NCBI RefSeq assembly: GCF_000344685.1
Contig: NW_006920414.1
Coordinates: 1,110,677-1,174,676, forward strand
Direction: 5' to 3'
Length of the DNA: 64,000 nucleotides
Origin: Gloeophyllum trabeum ATCC 11539
Taxonomy: Eukaryota; Basidiomycota; Agaricomycetes; Gloeophyllales; Gloeophyllaceae
The notes beneath the pieces are model-generated. The model worked only from the letters and a program-made list of their open reading frames with translations, had not been told where the DNA came from and ran no database searches. Below are positions 34,136 to 45,448 of the stretch, piece by piece (the first letter of the stretch is position 1; each line of letters opens with the position of its first letter). The position numbers and the translations under genes were made by a program.

Positions 34136-34330
34136 CATACCGAAATGATCTATTTGACGGTTAATTTACCCGTAAAATATACCTAATTAATGCGTTAATT
34201 AACGCTAAATAGCTCTTTATCCCGGGGCTTCGCCCCGGACCCCCTCTGGTTAATTAACCGTGAATTACGCAGGGTGAATTAGCCCTCCCAGACCGCGACT
34301 GTTAATTTACTCGGTGAATTAAGGCTCCGA

Positions 34331-34349
34331 CCTATTACCCCTTACACTA
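34331..34349 (-). repeat. right terminal inverted repeat of the hAT element
   Basis: CCTATTACCCCTTACACTA, the exact reverse complement of the left end. Confidence 0.93.
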
Positions 34350-34357
34350 GCGCCTTC
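34350..34357. repeat. 8-bp target-site duplication, right copy
   Basis: GCGCCTTC, identical to 30421-30428. Confidence 0.9.
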
Positions 34358-34614
34358 TTATTGATTCCTGAACGTCAGCCTTAGCCTTCTGTGAAATAGA
34401 CCGGTGCATTGTCGTAGAGATGGCCGAAGCAAGTGTCCTGGACGTCGACTCGAGGCTGCTCGCAGTGCCGCTCCGGTTGTTGGCGACGAACGGCGATAAC
34501 GCAACCAGACGCGGATGATTGGCGGGCGAATGCAGTTTCCGACCCGTCCCGCTGGCAGCGGTCACGCGTGACGCCTTATATTCTCTCCCTCTCAAAATAT
34601 CCTGCACCTCCAAA

Positions 34615-35962
34615 ATGCTGTCGAGAGTGCCGGCGGGCGCCCTCTCTAGGGCTGGAAGGCTCGCCAGTCAGCGGACCAGCGCAGGTTTGTCCGGGGCGCG
34701 CGGTTCAACGGTGCGTTTTGGTACAGTATCAGCCTCTGGCGAGGAACATTGATGTTTGCGGACGGTAACAGGTACGGTTCGCCTCGTCTGCCTCCGCCTC
34801 TTCATCGGCTTTCCAGGTACGTTTTGATCGAGTTTCGTCGTGGATTAGGGGGGCTGAATAGTGGCGAAGTCGTTCTTGAACTCGCGGGCGACATTGGCTG
34901 CGTCCACCCTCCTAACCGTCGGCTCGGTCGCCTGGTATGCCCACCTCTATGGCAGCCTCCCTTTCATCGGTCAAGTGCACGCGAGCGCACTCGCCGACGA
35001 AGGTCTCCACCCTGCCGCTTACCCATGGCCGCACAAAGGTTTATTTGACACTTTTGACCATGCCAGGTAAGACCCCCTTCACAATTTCTGCAATTTACAA
35101 GTCATAATTCACGCACCTTTTCCCCCAGCATCCGACGAGGTTACCAAGTCTACCGTGAGGTCTGCTCGTCTTGCCATTCCCTCGACCGTATCGCATGGCG
35201 CAACTTGGTCGGCGTTTCGCACACTGTAGACGAGGTCAAGGCGATGGCGGAAGAAGTCGAGTACGAGGACGGTCCGGATGACCAGGGAGAGATGTTCCAG
35301 AGGCCCGGAAAGCTCTCGGACTACATGCCGGGACCATACGCGAACGAGGAGGCTGCGCGTGCCGGGAATGGAGGTGCCCTCCCCCCAGACCTCAGCTTGA
35401 TCATCAAGGCTCGTCACGGTGGTGCCGTGAGTGATTATTTTGGGTCTGCGAAGAAAGGAGAGGAGTAACATGTTTGCCTTCGCCCTTAGGACTACGTGTT
35501 CTCTCTCCTGACCGGTTACGTTGATCCGCCAGCTGGCGTCGAGATTCGTGAAGGGTTGAACTACAACCCCTACTTCCCCGGTACTGCCATTGCTATGGCT
35601 CGTGTTCTGTTCGACGGTCTGGTCGAGTACGAGGATGGTCAGTGTTAATCGGTTAATCATATTTTCCTGTCTAATGACTGCCTACTATTAGGCACGCCCG
35701 CTACGACCTCTCAGATGGCTAAGGACGTCGTGACGTTCCTGAACTGGGCGGCTGAGCCGGAGCACGACGAGAGGAAGAAGACCGGCTTAAAGGCCGTCAT
35801 CCTGTTCTCCGCTCTCTTCGCTCTCAGTGTGTATGTAAAGCGCTTCAAGTGGACAGTTGTGAAGAACAGGAAAATTGGTATGCTCCCCTGGTGTCAGCAC
35901 TCTGCCCAGTATTGACATTCATGCCTTTAGTTTACAACCCGCCCGCGGACAAGCATCTCTAG
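34615..35962 (+). CDS. CYT1: cytochrome c1, heme protein of respiratory complex III
   Basis: Carries electrons from the Rieske protein to cytochrome c in the inner mitochondrial membrane. Exons: 34615-34710, 34772-34816, 34870-35066, 35129-35426, 35490-35636, 35692-35877 and 35931-35962. The N-terminus is an Arg/Ala/Ser-rich presequence followed by a hydrophobic sorting stretch ([14 protein letters not shown]). Heme-binding C-S-S-C-H lies in exon 4. The distal ligand region with Y-V-D-P-P-A-G-V and [10 protein letters not shown] follows, and a single C-terminal anchor ([15 protein letters not shown]) ends V-Y-N-P-P. The acceptor at 34869 was chosen because it alone keeps the presequence in frame; the first two exons are less certain. 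The upstream hAT insertion lies within its probable promoter region. Confidence 0.94.
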
Positions 35963-36371
35963 ACACGGAGGACGTTGAGGACATTACGTTTGTAGATAGG
36001 GCGATTAAATCGAGTAATTTCTATAATTCTTGCTATTGTATGGTTAAGCCAGTGAATATGCAGGAACTTAATCCACTGGATGTTATTGCCCTACACACGA
36101 ATAGATGAGGCTGGAATTACTGCGTCAAGCAACTGAGAGCATGAGGAGAGTTTTATCGTTCGCCGTGATCTCGGTTCACGCAGCTGCCCATGAAAGATGC
36201 CTTGCCTGCATCTTTATCCTCACCTTAACCTTCCAGTGCTGCTCTGCAACCTTGAGTGACCAAGTGCGCGCAGAAAAATACCGTCTGCCCAGGGAATCCG
36301 CTGAGACCGGCTATTTTCGTCTACAGAAACACGGATTCGACGACGTGAAGTCCTTGCCAAGGATTAGGAAT
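35963..36371. other. convergent 3' intergenic region
   Basis: Between the cytochrome c1 stop and the F-box protein stop. A short open frame (36105-36449) has no recognised motif and overlaps the F-box gene antisense. Confidence 0.5.
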
Positions 36372-37829
36372 TTACTGCAGGGCTTGCGCGGGTGGACTTA
36401 CTTGGCCAGGCCACTCATAGGGATCCGGATCCTGAATGTGACTCGATAATTCGAGTTGCACTCGTTTCTCAAACCACTCGATATCGGACTTGCTAACTCG
36501 CACGAAGCGAGAGTCCTGCAGCCTTAGGCTTGTGAGTGGCTTGCCAGCTGACGCACGAGCAGTCATGTATTTCTTGATGGAATCGCTATCTCCAGCGCGA
36601 AGCGGGAGCCAGGATAATTTGCAGAGGTGAGGAAAGAGGAATAGGTAAGGGTTTCTTTGTGTGTCGGCTACAAGTGACGACAGCAGAAAGCAGGACTTAT
36701 TCTCCAGCTCCAGATGCTCAATCGTAGGAAAACGACGAGCGAGTTCCGCACAGAGTTCAAGTTGCATCTGCGCACTGGGAATTACCAGATTAAACGTCTC
36801 CACATTGCGCAAACACAGGCGAGCAAGCGCAGGATACTTAGGGCGGATGCCCCCGCCAGTTGACCGGAGGAAATCCCGCAAAGCCGTATACTGCAGGCCA
36901 CCCAAAACGAGAGAGACTAAGTTGGGCGCTGAGATTAGGCAATGGAGCTCGAACATGAAGCCATCATCATCGAGGTCGCTGCTGCATTCATTGAACGTCA
37001 ACGAGCGCAGGCATGGCATATGTATCGGCCCGTAGCCCAATGATCCGCCCTGTAGACAAGGACCTGTGAAGCAAAGCGAGCAAAGGGACGAGGCGCGGGT
37101 GAGGATTTCACCGAAATCCGAGAGGAGGAATCGAAGGTCCGGGGGCAGACAGCCTATGTCAAGCGTAGTCAGACGAGCCAGTGGGGTCTCCTGCAGATCG
37201 ACCGACGCGCTGCGTAAATGGAGGTGAGATACGTTCCAGAGGCCTTCTTCGAGCCTAAGATGTCTGCAGCGCGAGACTGCACCGTACCGCTGTCCCTGGT
37301 ACCCTGAGCATTCGATCTGGAGGTGCTCGAGATGGGGAGCATCTACACAGCATACGAGGTTGTCAATGAGGGCTAGCATGGTGTCGCAATCTCGCAGAGC
37401 GCTTGCGCCCTCGACCACGATGCTGAACGAGTCCCACTGAAGGGCATATCTGGACAAGAGGGATAGAAGCTGGTGGGCAACCTCTTTCTCCCGTTGGAAG
37501 ATGGCCGAAGCAGCCGGCCCGCTACACCAAAGTCTGCCAGCGATATCGAGGGACCGGCCATCGGATCTATCGAGCTGTAGCTTGATCATCTCCACAATCT
37601 TCGGTGTCTGTGCATTGGAAAGAAATCGGATCTCCCGCCACAGATCCGGCGTAGTAATTGCTGCGCGTCTCCACCATTTACAGACCTGAGAGACGGTGAA
37701 TGCGGTTGGTATCCACGTCCGTCCCTTTTCTGACACGAAGCCTTGGCTTCGGGCGTGTTTCCAAACCTCTAGAAGAAGTTCATATGGAAGGCAATAAGCG
37801 GGGTTGCGAGCTCCCAAGTCATCCGCCAT
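36372..37829 (-). CDS. F-box protein, single exon
   Basis: 485 codons without introns. Residues 12-60 form an F-box: Y-C-L-P-Y-E-L-L-L-E-V-W-K-H, then V-S-Q-V-C-K-W-W-R-R-A-A-I-T-T-P-D-L-W-R-E-I. This is the form common in the expanded F-box families of mushrooms. The rest is a Leu-rich C-terminal part (L-T-T-L-D-I-G-C-L-P, L-R-S-L-T-F-N-E-C, I-E-H-L-E-L-E-N) resembling an irregular leucine-rich repeat substrate receptor. It presumably acts in an SCF ubiquitin ligase through Skp1; the target is unknown. Confidence 0.88.
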   Translation of the reverse strand: MADDLGARNPAYCLPYELLLEVWKHARSQGFVSEKGRTWIPTAFTVSQVCKWWRRAAITTPDLWREIRFLSNAQTPKIVEMIKLQLDRSDGRSLDIAGRLWCSGPAASAIFQREKEVAHQLLSLLSRYALQWDSFSIVVEGASALRDCDTMLALIDNLVCCVDAPHLEHLQIECSGYQGQRYGAVSRCRHLRLEEGLWNVSHLHLRSASVDLQETPLARLTTLDIGCLPPDLRFLLSDFGEILTRASSLCSLCFTGPCLQGGSLGYGPIHMPCLRSLTFNECSSDLDDDGFMFELHCLISAPNLVSLVLGGLQYTALRDFLRSTGGGIRPKYPALARLCLRNVETFNLVIPSAQMQLELCAELARRFPTIEHLELENKSCFLLSSLVADTQRNPYLFLFPHLCKLSWLPLRAGDSDSIKKYMTARASAGKPLTSLRLQDSRFVRVSKSDIEWFEKRVQLELSSHIQDPDPYEWPGQVSPPAQALQ

Positions 37830-38359
37830 ATGGAAAGAAAGGCTAGGGAGTATTGGAGGAGTGAAACCACTCAGGACCCCCGTTCAAGTTCTTGAGGCGT
37901 ATCGACCTATAGCTATCTTCCGTGAGCTCTTCTGCGCCAATGCTTGACTGGGGCTACGGATGGTTTCTCAATTCAATGAATGATCAAGGATCATGCTCAC
38001 GTCGTACCTTCATATGCTTCAACGAGACAACTGACTCCGGGAGTAATACCCGTTTTGCTAGTTGTACACGTAGAGGATTCAGATCAAAGTACATGGCGAA
38101 TCAGGGCTGTCGCCACGATGTCACTGCCACAGATGTAAGTGGCGTCCAATGCCAAGAAGCCACAATGACAAAATTTGTTACCCAAACCAACCTTCTAAAC
38201 GTATTGCATTATGATATAATGTACAGGTGAGTGCAGCATAATTACACGACGGAGAAAACGAGCTCGAGACAACTCAAGAAATATAAATCGTCCCGGAAAC
38301 GTAATTATAAAAAGCTTCTACCTCCTAGTGAAATCTTATCAGAGCACATGAAAGACGGG
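37830..38359. other. intergenic, no gene seen
   Basis: 530 bp between the F-box gene start and the sorting nexin stop, both on the minus strand; it should hold the F-box promoter. Short + strand frames here have no recognisable content. Confidence 0.5.
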
Positions 38360-40519
38360 CTATCGCCCATTCACTGTAGCGGTCGAGTCTCGCCTTGCAC
38401 CCGAGGTGGAAGCAGTATCCTGGGGCAGGTGATTCGGATGTTCCGGGATGGTGGCAATTTCCTTCTTCGCTTCTTCCCAAGCTTCCAGGTTCTACGGCAC
38501 CGAAGCTGAGTGATCGTTGATAAGAGTTGCCGAGGAAAAATATCATACCTTCTTACACCAGTCTCGATGGCTCCTTGCCATACTGATGCACATCTCCCTC
38601 AAATCCGCCACCTTCTGCCGTTGGAAGCGATCCAAATCCGCCTGGATCGTCGAGCTAGAATATTTGAGATCCTGCGCGGACAGGTGGAGTGCATCCTCCA
38701 GCTATACCGACGCGGGTTCAGCATCACAACTAGCACCAATTCATCCAGTACTCACGTGTGATATCGACTCCCTGGTCTTGCTAATACCATTCCGACGTGC
38801 AGTCTCCGGGTCAACGTCGATCATCCCATGTAACGTATAACTCAGCGCGCTCAACAGACCCATACCCGGCGCGCGCCTCTTCACCGGGTTCGGCCCCGGG
38901 TGAGGCGGCAGGTACGCCGACGTCGGATCCTCAATCCTCGACCGCTCTCCCTCGTCCTCACCTTCCCCATCACCCTCGCCCTCGCCCTCACCGCCCTCGC
39001 TCTGCATCCTCGACGGCGCAGACGCACGCAGGCGCCCCGTGCCCAGCGCCTCCTCCAACCGGCGCGCCTCGCGCTCGCTCTTCTCGAGCTCCTCGAGTTG
39101 CTCACGCTTCGCCTCGAGCGCGTCCTGCGTCATCTCGTACTGCACGTGCTTTTGGTGGCGATACGCGAGCAGCTTCTTGATGATCGACGCGAACTGCGTG
39201 TACTCGTGCAGCGGCTCGGCATAGTTCTGCTCGAGCTCCTGGAGCTGTACCGACGCGTTCATAACGAAGCTTGATAAGGGAGAGAATGTGATGCTCACCA
39301 GGCGCGTTGTGGACATGAACGTTGCATCTACGGCTTGTCCGGTCTTCTCCACTGCAGCTGAGAGAGGACCCTCTTCATTCAAGCTGAATCCATTCAGGGT
39401 GGCACCGAGTTCTTGATGGTCTTGTGCATAGTCTAAAGACGATCATACCGGATCAGAGATAATGGACGAGGACGCTAACTATCGGAATCATACCTGACCA
39501 TCGTTTCATAGTCCTTCTCGTTACCTTCTCCATCGGCCCGCTCAGATGCGACGCAAACTTGTTGGTGAACGTCTCCGAATCCAAGAACCGCTGATCTGGC
39601 CGGCGAAGCGGGTGCGCGGCGGACGGGTTCGGTAAGGCTGCGTAGGCTTGTAGTGAACTCTGGTCCGTTGGATTGTGCGAGGGCGCTTTCAGGATGTTCT
39701 TGGGCAGGAGAGATATCGGCGGGGAATTTAGCACTTCAGTCTATCGTATCTTTTGTGAGCAGATCAGCTGCCAAGGGCCAATGCAGCGAGACGGACCCAT
39801 GAAACCTCCCCGTCCAGGAATCTATGGAAGACATGTTCATTGCTGAGGATAGGATGCTTCGCTATCCGGTTCAGGAACGTCTGTAGCATGCGCTTCCGCC
39901 GGGCAATCATGGCAGCGTCCTCTTTCGCTTTCCCCTGCTTGATAGCATAGTCACCTAATGACTGCTTGGATGGAATAGGAGGGATTATAAGCGTAGGGTA
40001 CAACTTGACTAGATTGAGGCGCAGAGATTCGAATTCCGAGTACCGGTGGCGAGCTTCCGTATTCTACACAAGACCGACATGGTCATATTCAATGTCTGTC
40101 CAACCATATTGCTCGAGATAACTCACGCCTGCTCGTATCACATACGTGATGTACGGCGAACTCGAGTTGACCGTGGTCTTCTGCGCATCTGTAATCTTCA
40201 CGGCCCTATCCCCGTCAGCTCCCCGCACTCAACCAGCGCAAAACGCACTTGCCAGAATCTCCACGTCCTCGCCCGAGTGCAGCCACCGGTCCTTGGAGCA
40301 GCAGAAGTCGTTCTTGTACATTGTCTGCCGCGTCCCCGAGCCGGGGGAGGGGAACGGCCGGTTCTGCGTGGCCGTGCGCGGGGGCGGCGATTCTGGCACG
40401 AACGAACGCGGGGGCGGCGAGGACGGCGCCGAGACGTCGACCTGGGATGTGGACGAGGACTCTGACGGGACGCGGTCAGAGTCGATCTCGAAGGGGTTCT
40501 CGTCGTGGAATGTGTCCAT
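38360..40519 (-). CDS. PX-BAR sorting nexin (Snx41/Atg20-like)
   Basis: Endosomal sorting and selective autophagy factor binding phosphatidylinositol-3-phosphate. The start at 40519 gives [11 protein letters not shown] followed by a Ser/Pro-rich leader. The PX domain has [17 protein letters not shown] and [14 protein letters not shown] linker with [10 protein letters not shown] leads to a BAR region of long helices ([28 protein letters not shown]). This is interrupted by an acidic Gly/Glu tract (about 38940-39000) and a loop P-N-P-V-K-R-R. The last exons encode D-L-D-R-F-Q-R-Q-K and end V-N-G-R. The split BAR domain with a long insert is typical of Snx41/Atg20. At least seven exons. Confidence 0.87.
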
Positions 40520-40799
40520 GGCTGCTGCTCGACGTGTTCTGCGACGGCGTAGAGCGGGTAGATGATGAGCAGGAGGGAAATAGGGCCGAGTGCGTCCTTG
40601 GAAGAGCGGAGGCTAAGTATGCACGCTCGTACGCGTTATTAGTAGCGCACCGCCTGAGCTTGCCGTGGAACGTCACCGCAGCGTCTCTCACGGCTTCCCT
40701 CCAACTGGCCATCCACACAAGTGTCTATTCCACTTGCATCCTCGTCTATGTATATTGCCGTATGGTATCAAGACAAACACTGGTACCCGCCCGACATAT

Positions 40800-42436
40800 C
40801 TACTTTCGGCTCGACAAGGGTATAACAGGGTCCTGAGTCCGTGCCTCCGCCTTCTTTTGGTTGTTCTTCGCCACTGCGTAAATCAACCCAGCGAAGAACC
40901 CGACCGCGATCGCCGACACTGAACCGAACGTCACGGGGTCGCCGAAGAATATCATCCCCGACGCTGCCACAGGCAGCTTGTTCAACGCGCCGACCATGCT
41001 GCAACTCAACCATGAATAAGGCTCGCTTTCGGGCGGGGGGACCTGGCGTACCTGTAGGTCGTGCTGCTCGTGACGCGAACGCACCACGCAGTCGTGTACG
41101 AGATGCCAACAGCAGCGGCGCCAGAAAACGCGATCGCGAATAGCAGGAAATTCCGCGTCTCGGGCGGGCTGCAGTAATCATCAGTACAGCGCACGCGACC
41201 GAGCCGGGAGGATACGCACAAATTCCTGTTCAGGTTTTCCCAGCCCCAGTCTTCTACGATTATAGAGAATATAGCGAGAACGGGTATAGATAATAAGTTA
41301 TTGTAAAACATCGAATCCCAGTCCGAGAACCCAGTAGCCTTTATGCGCTTGCGCATAGCCAGGACCTGTGCCAAGTCAGTCTTCAGCCTATCACTTCCCT
41401 ACAGGTCACTCACATAAGCTGCGCTCGTTGCGCAGTTGATCAGCATCCAGAAGTAGCCCACGTTCATGTTACGGACGATATTCGTGACACCGGATAGACC
41501 AGCCACACTGGGCACAGGTTCGCCTGTCGTTAAAGAGGCCTGGAGCGTGTCTGTGATGTCTGACCAAGCGGCAATAATGGAGGACAGGACCTAGTCAGAC
41601 AACCGATCAGCATACGTGGCCCCTTGATTTGCGATGAATATGACTTGAACTCGCTCACCATGAAGATGAATGACACAAATGTCAGGCCGGTTACCCTCCC
41701 GCCGAACCATATAACCTCCCCATATGCCTAATTCTCCCATTAGACTTCATTGCGCCGCGAAGACGAGGTGCAGGGATAGCACAACTCACAATTAGAATAA
41801 TCGTAAGGTTCTTGAATATCGTATACACCGGAATGCTAAGAAATTGCTGCCGACATGTACTTAATCCCACTCTTTCTTTGACGGAAAGAAGAACATGTCT
41901 ACGACGCTCACTCACCAGACTCTTCGATCCCGTATAAATGACGCTAACGAGCAGAAAGCTGATGGGGAACCACGCCTTCGCGTCCTTCATGTCGAAGTCG
42001 CGGAACGAGATGATCCCGAGCTTCTTCACGACCATCACACACGACACGCACACCGATGACTGTATGCACAGCAGGAGGAAGTTCATGGAGAAATTTCGCC
42101 CAGATACGACGAACTGAATGGACGTGAGCGGCTGTGACTAGCATGTAGAGCAGGGCTTGTATGCACACCTTGTTCACTACGGTCATGAGGATGGACGCGA
42201 GGCAGTAGCATACAATGGGCGGAACTGCAGGCCATAGGACCGAGAAACAGTTAGCATATACCCATGTCCCACCGCGAAATACAAGCCTCACCTGAAGACA
42301 CCGGGGCCTCCTTGGCGCCCGCACTCCCCGTCGCTAAAGCCTTCTTCATCTCGACAACGTCCGGCTCCTCCTGCGCCACAAACTTGTACTCTCCCCCCTT
42401 ACTGTCGCCGTATGACGGCCGCGGCGAGGCAGGCAT
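40800..42436 (-). CDS. VRG4: Golgi GDP-mannose transporter
   Basis: Antiporter moving GDP-mannose into the Golgi lumen in exchange for GMP, supplying mannosyltransferases. The start at 42436 gives a hydrophilic N-terminus (M-P-A-S-P-R-P-S-Y). About ten transmembrane helices follow, including [42 protein letters not shown] and [11 protein letters not shown]. The nucleotide-binding [10 protein letters not shown] motif is at about 40980-41000. The last helix is [11 protein letters not shown]. It has many short exons; the stop is at 40800. It works downstream of phosphomannomutase, which is also in this window. Confidence 0.93.
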
Positions 42437-42920
42437 CTTTCTGCTTTCGCGTGGTTAATCGCTTTCCACCAGGGTTCTTTCCAGGGGCGTATGAGACACT
42501 GCAGTGCTTGGGTATACTGGCAGACAGAAAAGACAGTAGACAAATATAAGCAGTGGAGGAAATGGAACTTGTAGGGTGTCTGGCTGAGAAGCAAGAAGGG
42601 GCTAATGAAGGCCCTTCGCCACGTGTTGACCGTCATACAGTAGGCGCCCACAACGTCAAATATAGCCGGAGAGCAGACAAGCTCGAGCGTCGTGTATGTA
42701 TGCGCGTCCTAGGCTAGTCCATACTCAGAAGACCCCAGTTGCACTGCTGCTACATTGAGGGCATGCACCCGTCCGTGCCGCGTCGTGCAATGTCTGCCCA
42801 GTACGATGAACCGCTTGTAGGCCCCGTCCAATGGCAAGGGCCCATAAGCGGGTGGGACATCCCAAGATGCATCCATACCATCTCCCGGCTCCGACTAGAC
42901 ATGCGACTTCAGAAGCAATT
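42437..42920. other. intergenic, no gene seen
   Basis: 484 bp between the GDP-mannose transporter start and the stop of the next minus-strand gene. It contains the transporter's promoter. Confidence 0.5.
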
Positions 42921-43228
42921 CTACTCTGAATCCCCGTCCTGACTCTGCTCCGCCGCCCGCATGACTTGCTCAGTCGTCGTAGCACCTACAGTCATAAACC
43001 TACAGCACAGGAGCATTCAACATCACAAAAAAATTCCTAAGCACAAGCAACTCACTGTGCAGCATGCCAACCAGCGAGCAACCGCATCGCGTCCAGGTCA
43101 ACCTGCAGCGCCGCGAACAGGTCCGCCGTCTGGCCTATCGAGTGCGATAAGCGGATCAGGCTGCCCGAAAGGTGGGCATAGTGCCGGTCTTTGGCTTGCG
43201 TCGCTGACGTTGGGTGGGATTGAGACAT
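42921..43228 (-). CDS. small Hsk3-like DASH/Dam1 complex subunit
   Basis: Two exons, 43056-43228 and 42921-42999, give about 83 residues. The sequence has R-H-Y-A-H-L-S-G-S-L-I-R-L, heptad-like spacing (T-A-D-L-F-A-A-L-Q-V-D-L-D-A-M-R-L-L), then W-H-A-A-Q-F-M-T across the splice. That fits the small coiled-coil Hsk3 family, whose hallmark is a helix followed by an H-A-x-x-F-M-like end. The Dam1/DASH ring couples kinetochores to microtubules. Families this short are easy to misassign, so the name is tentative while the gene itself looks real (conserved splice, clean start and stop). Confidence 0.6.
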
Positions 43229-43489
43229 GACTGAGGCGTAACGCGGTCCTTTGAAAGATGCACCGGACTGGAAACGCGTCTTGATGTCACACGGCGCGTG
43301 ACAGACGTGACTTCACGCGACTCATATTGACGCGTTTCCTGTCTTTGGGATGGCGATTTACTAGTGAGAAAGCTAAAAAAGATGGTCAGGACGATGGTCC
43401 TGCGCGGGACTGACGCTGACTGACGCCCGAAGTAGTACGAGGAGGATCGCATAGCACAACAATAACGAATCGACACTCCACACAAGCCT

Positions 43490-45448
43490 TCACCCAAACA
43501 CCCTAAATCCTTCCTGAACAGCCCTCTCCGCCTCCTCCTCCAACTTCTTCCTATCAGCATCGACATCCCCGCCAACCCCATCCATCCCACCCGCGTCCTC
43601 GAAGCCCTTCCCCAGCAAGCTCGCAAACAGCTCATCAATCTGCTCCTCATGCCACGCGCCCCGTGCGGCGTGCATGGGCACGGGCACCATAAAGTTCTGC
43701 AGCTTCTCGTGCACCTCGTAGCGTAGCTTCCGGCCCTTGGACGCCCTCGTGTCCACGGCCTTTTTCTTCTGCTTCGACTTGTTGGCCCTTTGGTTCGGGT
43801 ACGCCGCGCCGCCGGGGAGGAGGGAGGAGTCAGATGTGCGCGTGGATATGACGTCTCGGAGCAGTTGCTGATAGAAGTCTGTGTCGTCGAATACGCGGGG
43901 ATCTTCCTTGTCCGGGCTGCTCTCCTGATTTTCCTGTTCGACCTGACCAATCCTTGCTTTTCCACCTCTTCGTATTCGCGTCCGCCCGAGGAGCTTTGTA
44001 CGGTCTGCTAGAGCCTCGTCGACGAGCTGGACAGCACTCTTGACTTGATTCTGATTCCGCGAGAAAGCATTGCGAGTGGAGGGAAGCAGTACCGACGGCG
44101 CCACCGCTTGAACTTTGGCCGACCATTTGGTTAGGGTTTGCACCAGGTATGGGTGAAACCTACAGAAGATGTTTGTTCCCACGGTTGTGTAGCACTATGG
44201 GGGAATATTTACGTACGCATGTTCAAGAGCCGAAGAGGCTTCGCTTGCTTCCCGGATGGCAGAGTCGTGATCAGGGACATGCTGCTCCTGATCTTCGCCC
44301 GTTCTCCGCCGTTTGCGCGGAGGGGACTTGATAATATCATTTGTGGTGAGAAGCGTCTGTATATCGAAATGAGTGTTGCTATCTTGAGCAGGAGGTACGG
44401 ATAAATATACCTCTTGGAAATCGAATAGTGTATCTGATAGGGACAAGGCCTCTTCGAACATCTTGTTCAGAGACGTCTGGACCTCAGGGTGGGCAGCATA
44501 TGTGGACAAGTCTTTCGGCTGGGAGGGAAGTCAATGAGCGAGGATTCCTGGGAAGCAGTCTAGACCTGGTACGCACGAGCGGTAGACGGTTCGCGGCTGT
44601 GACGGCTTTTTGCAAGCGTATACGAGCGTCGAGAATAGAGTCCCATAGAGTCTGCAAGGCATGGATGAGAACAGCGTGAGAATGGCCCGGTATAACATAC
44701 GAGTTGTCGTGAAACTGCTTTCCCCTTCTTTCGGTCTTCTTCGCGAGTTTTACGAAGTGTGGAGGATATGTCTTCGGCAGGGGGTGCAGACTGGTCTTGT
44801 GAATGGTCGTTCACGTGAGAGGAGAATGCTTTAGTGGACTTTGGCGGAGGCTCGTCCTCGTCTTCACTGCCAGACTCGGAGGGGATTTCCTCGTCGTCTT
44901 CGTCCTCGCTGCCGCTTGACTCTGCTTCATCGCCTTCATGGTCAAGAGGAGCCTCGCCGACATCGTCCTCACTTAGTTCCTCATCCTCATCAGTATCCAT
45001 GAGCTGTTTCCTGCTCGTCCGCACACCCTCATACTTCGGATCCGAAATGCTGTCATGGAGTTTCCGTATTGCAGACGGCCTGATTCCAAAGGGGAAGACC
45101 AGGAGGGGAGAGTCAGGGCCGAGAATAAATCGGATGATCGATACCGTCAAAAAAACACGCACCCCACGTCTACGTAGTGTTCCCTGGCTGCCGCGTTTCC
45201 TGCAGCAACTTCCCCCTGGTCCTCTTCAGGCTCACGGCCTGCAGCGTGTAAGTCATCTGGATCAAAATCTGCCTCGAACGATAACACGTAAGGAAAACGA
45301 GATATCGCGTAGTTGTGCATGTCTGTGCATACCTATGGGGGCAGCCTCGTCGAGCTGGGCAATTTGCTGGGCGAGAGACAAGCCTAGACGCGGGTCTGAG
45401 AGGGGGCTAAACGGAAAATACGGAGGAAAACATACGATGTTCAGGCAT
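43490..45448 (-). CDS. BFR2: Bfr2/AATF-like ribosome biogenesis factor
   Basis: Nucleolar factor of the small-subunit processome. The start at 45448 is chosen because a 40-nt intron (donor GTATGT) then joins M-P-E-H-H to P-R-L-G-L-S-L-A-Q-Q-I-A-Q-L-D-E-A-A-P. Later exons give F-D-P-D-D-L-H, Y-V-D-V-G, then R-K-L-H-D-S-I-S-D-P-K-Y-E-G and a long acidic block (about 44830-45000). The C-terminal half has the TRAUB domain: R-V-F-D-D-T-D-F-Y-Q-Q-L-L-R-D-V-I, K-G-R-K-L-R-Y-E-V-H-E-K-L-Q-N-F-M-V-P and I-D-E-L-F-A-S-L-L-G-K. All are hallmarks of AATF/Bfr2. The stop at 43490 is 262 bp from the upstream end of the Hsk3-like gene. Confidence 0.9.

Larger units (their letters stand above)
30429..34349 (+). 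mobile_element. complete hAT-family DNA transposon (3921 bp)
   Basis: The ends are perfect inverted repeats of 19 bp, TAGTGTAAGGGGTAATAGG (30429-30447 and, reversed, 34331-34349). They start with TAGTG, matching the hAT end consensus YARNG. An identical 8-bp target duplication flanks both ends. Subterminal zones on both sides carry many TTAATTAAC/GTTAATTAA and GGTGAATT words, likely transposase-binding repeats; the right one also has a GC-rich hairpin (CCCGGGGCTTCGCCCCGG, 34220-34237). The interior carries a transposase gene. The element lies between the CYSTM-type gene and cytochrome c1 and ends only 266 bp from the cytochrome c1 start codon. Clean ends and open frames suggest recent insertion. 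Confidence 0.93.

Noticed and set aside
34749..35048. Alternative + strand frame over the cytochrome c1 5' exons
   Set aside because: It is out of frame with the conserved cytochrome c1 text and loses the heme motif.
38797..39274. Long + strand frames rich in Arg, Pro and Leu
   Set aside because: They are antisense shadows of the sorting nexin BAR region and its Glu/Gly tract.
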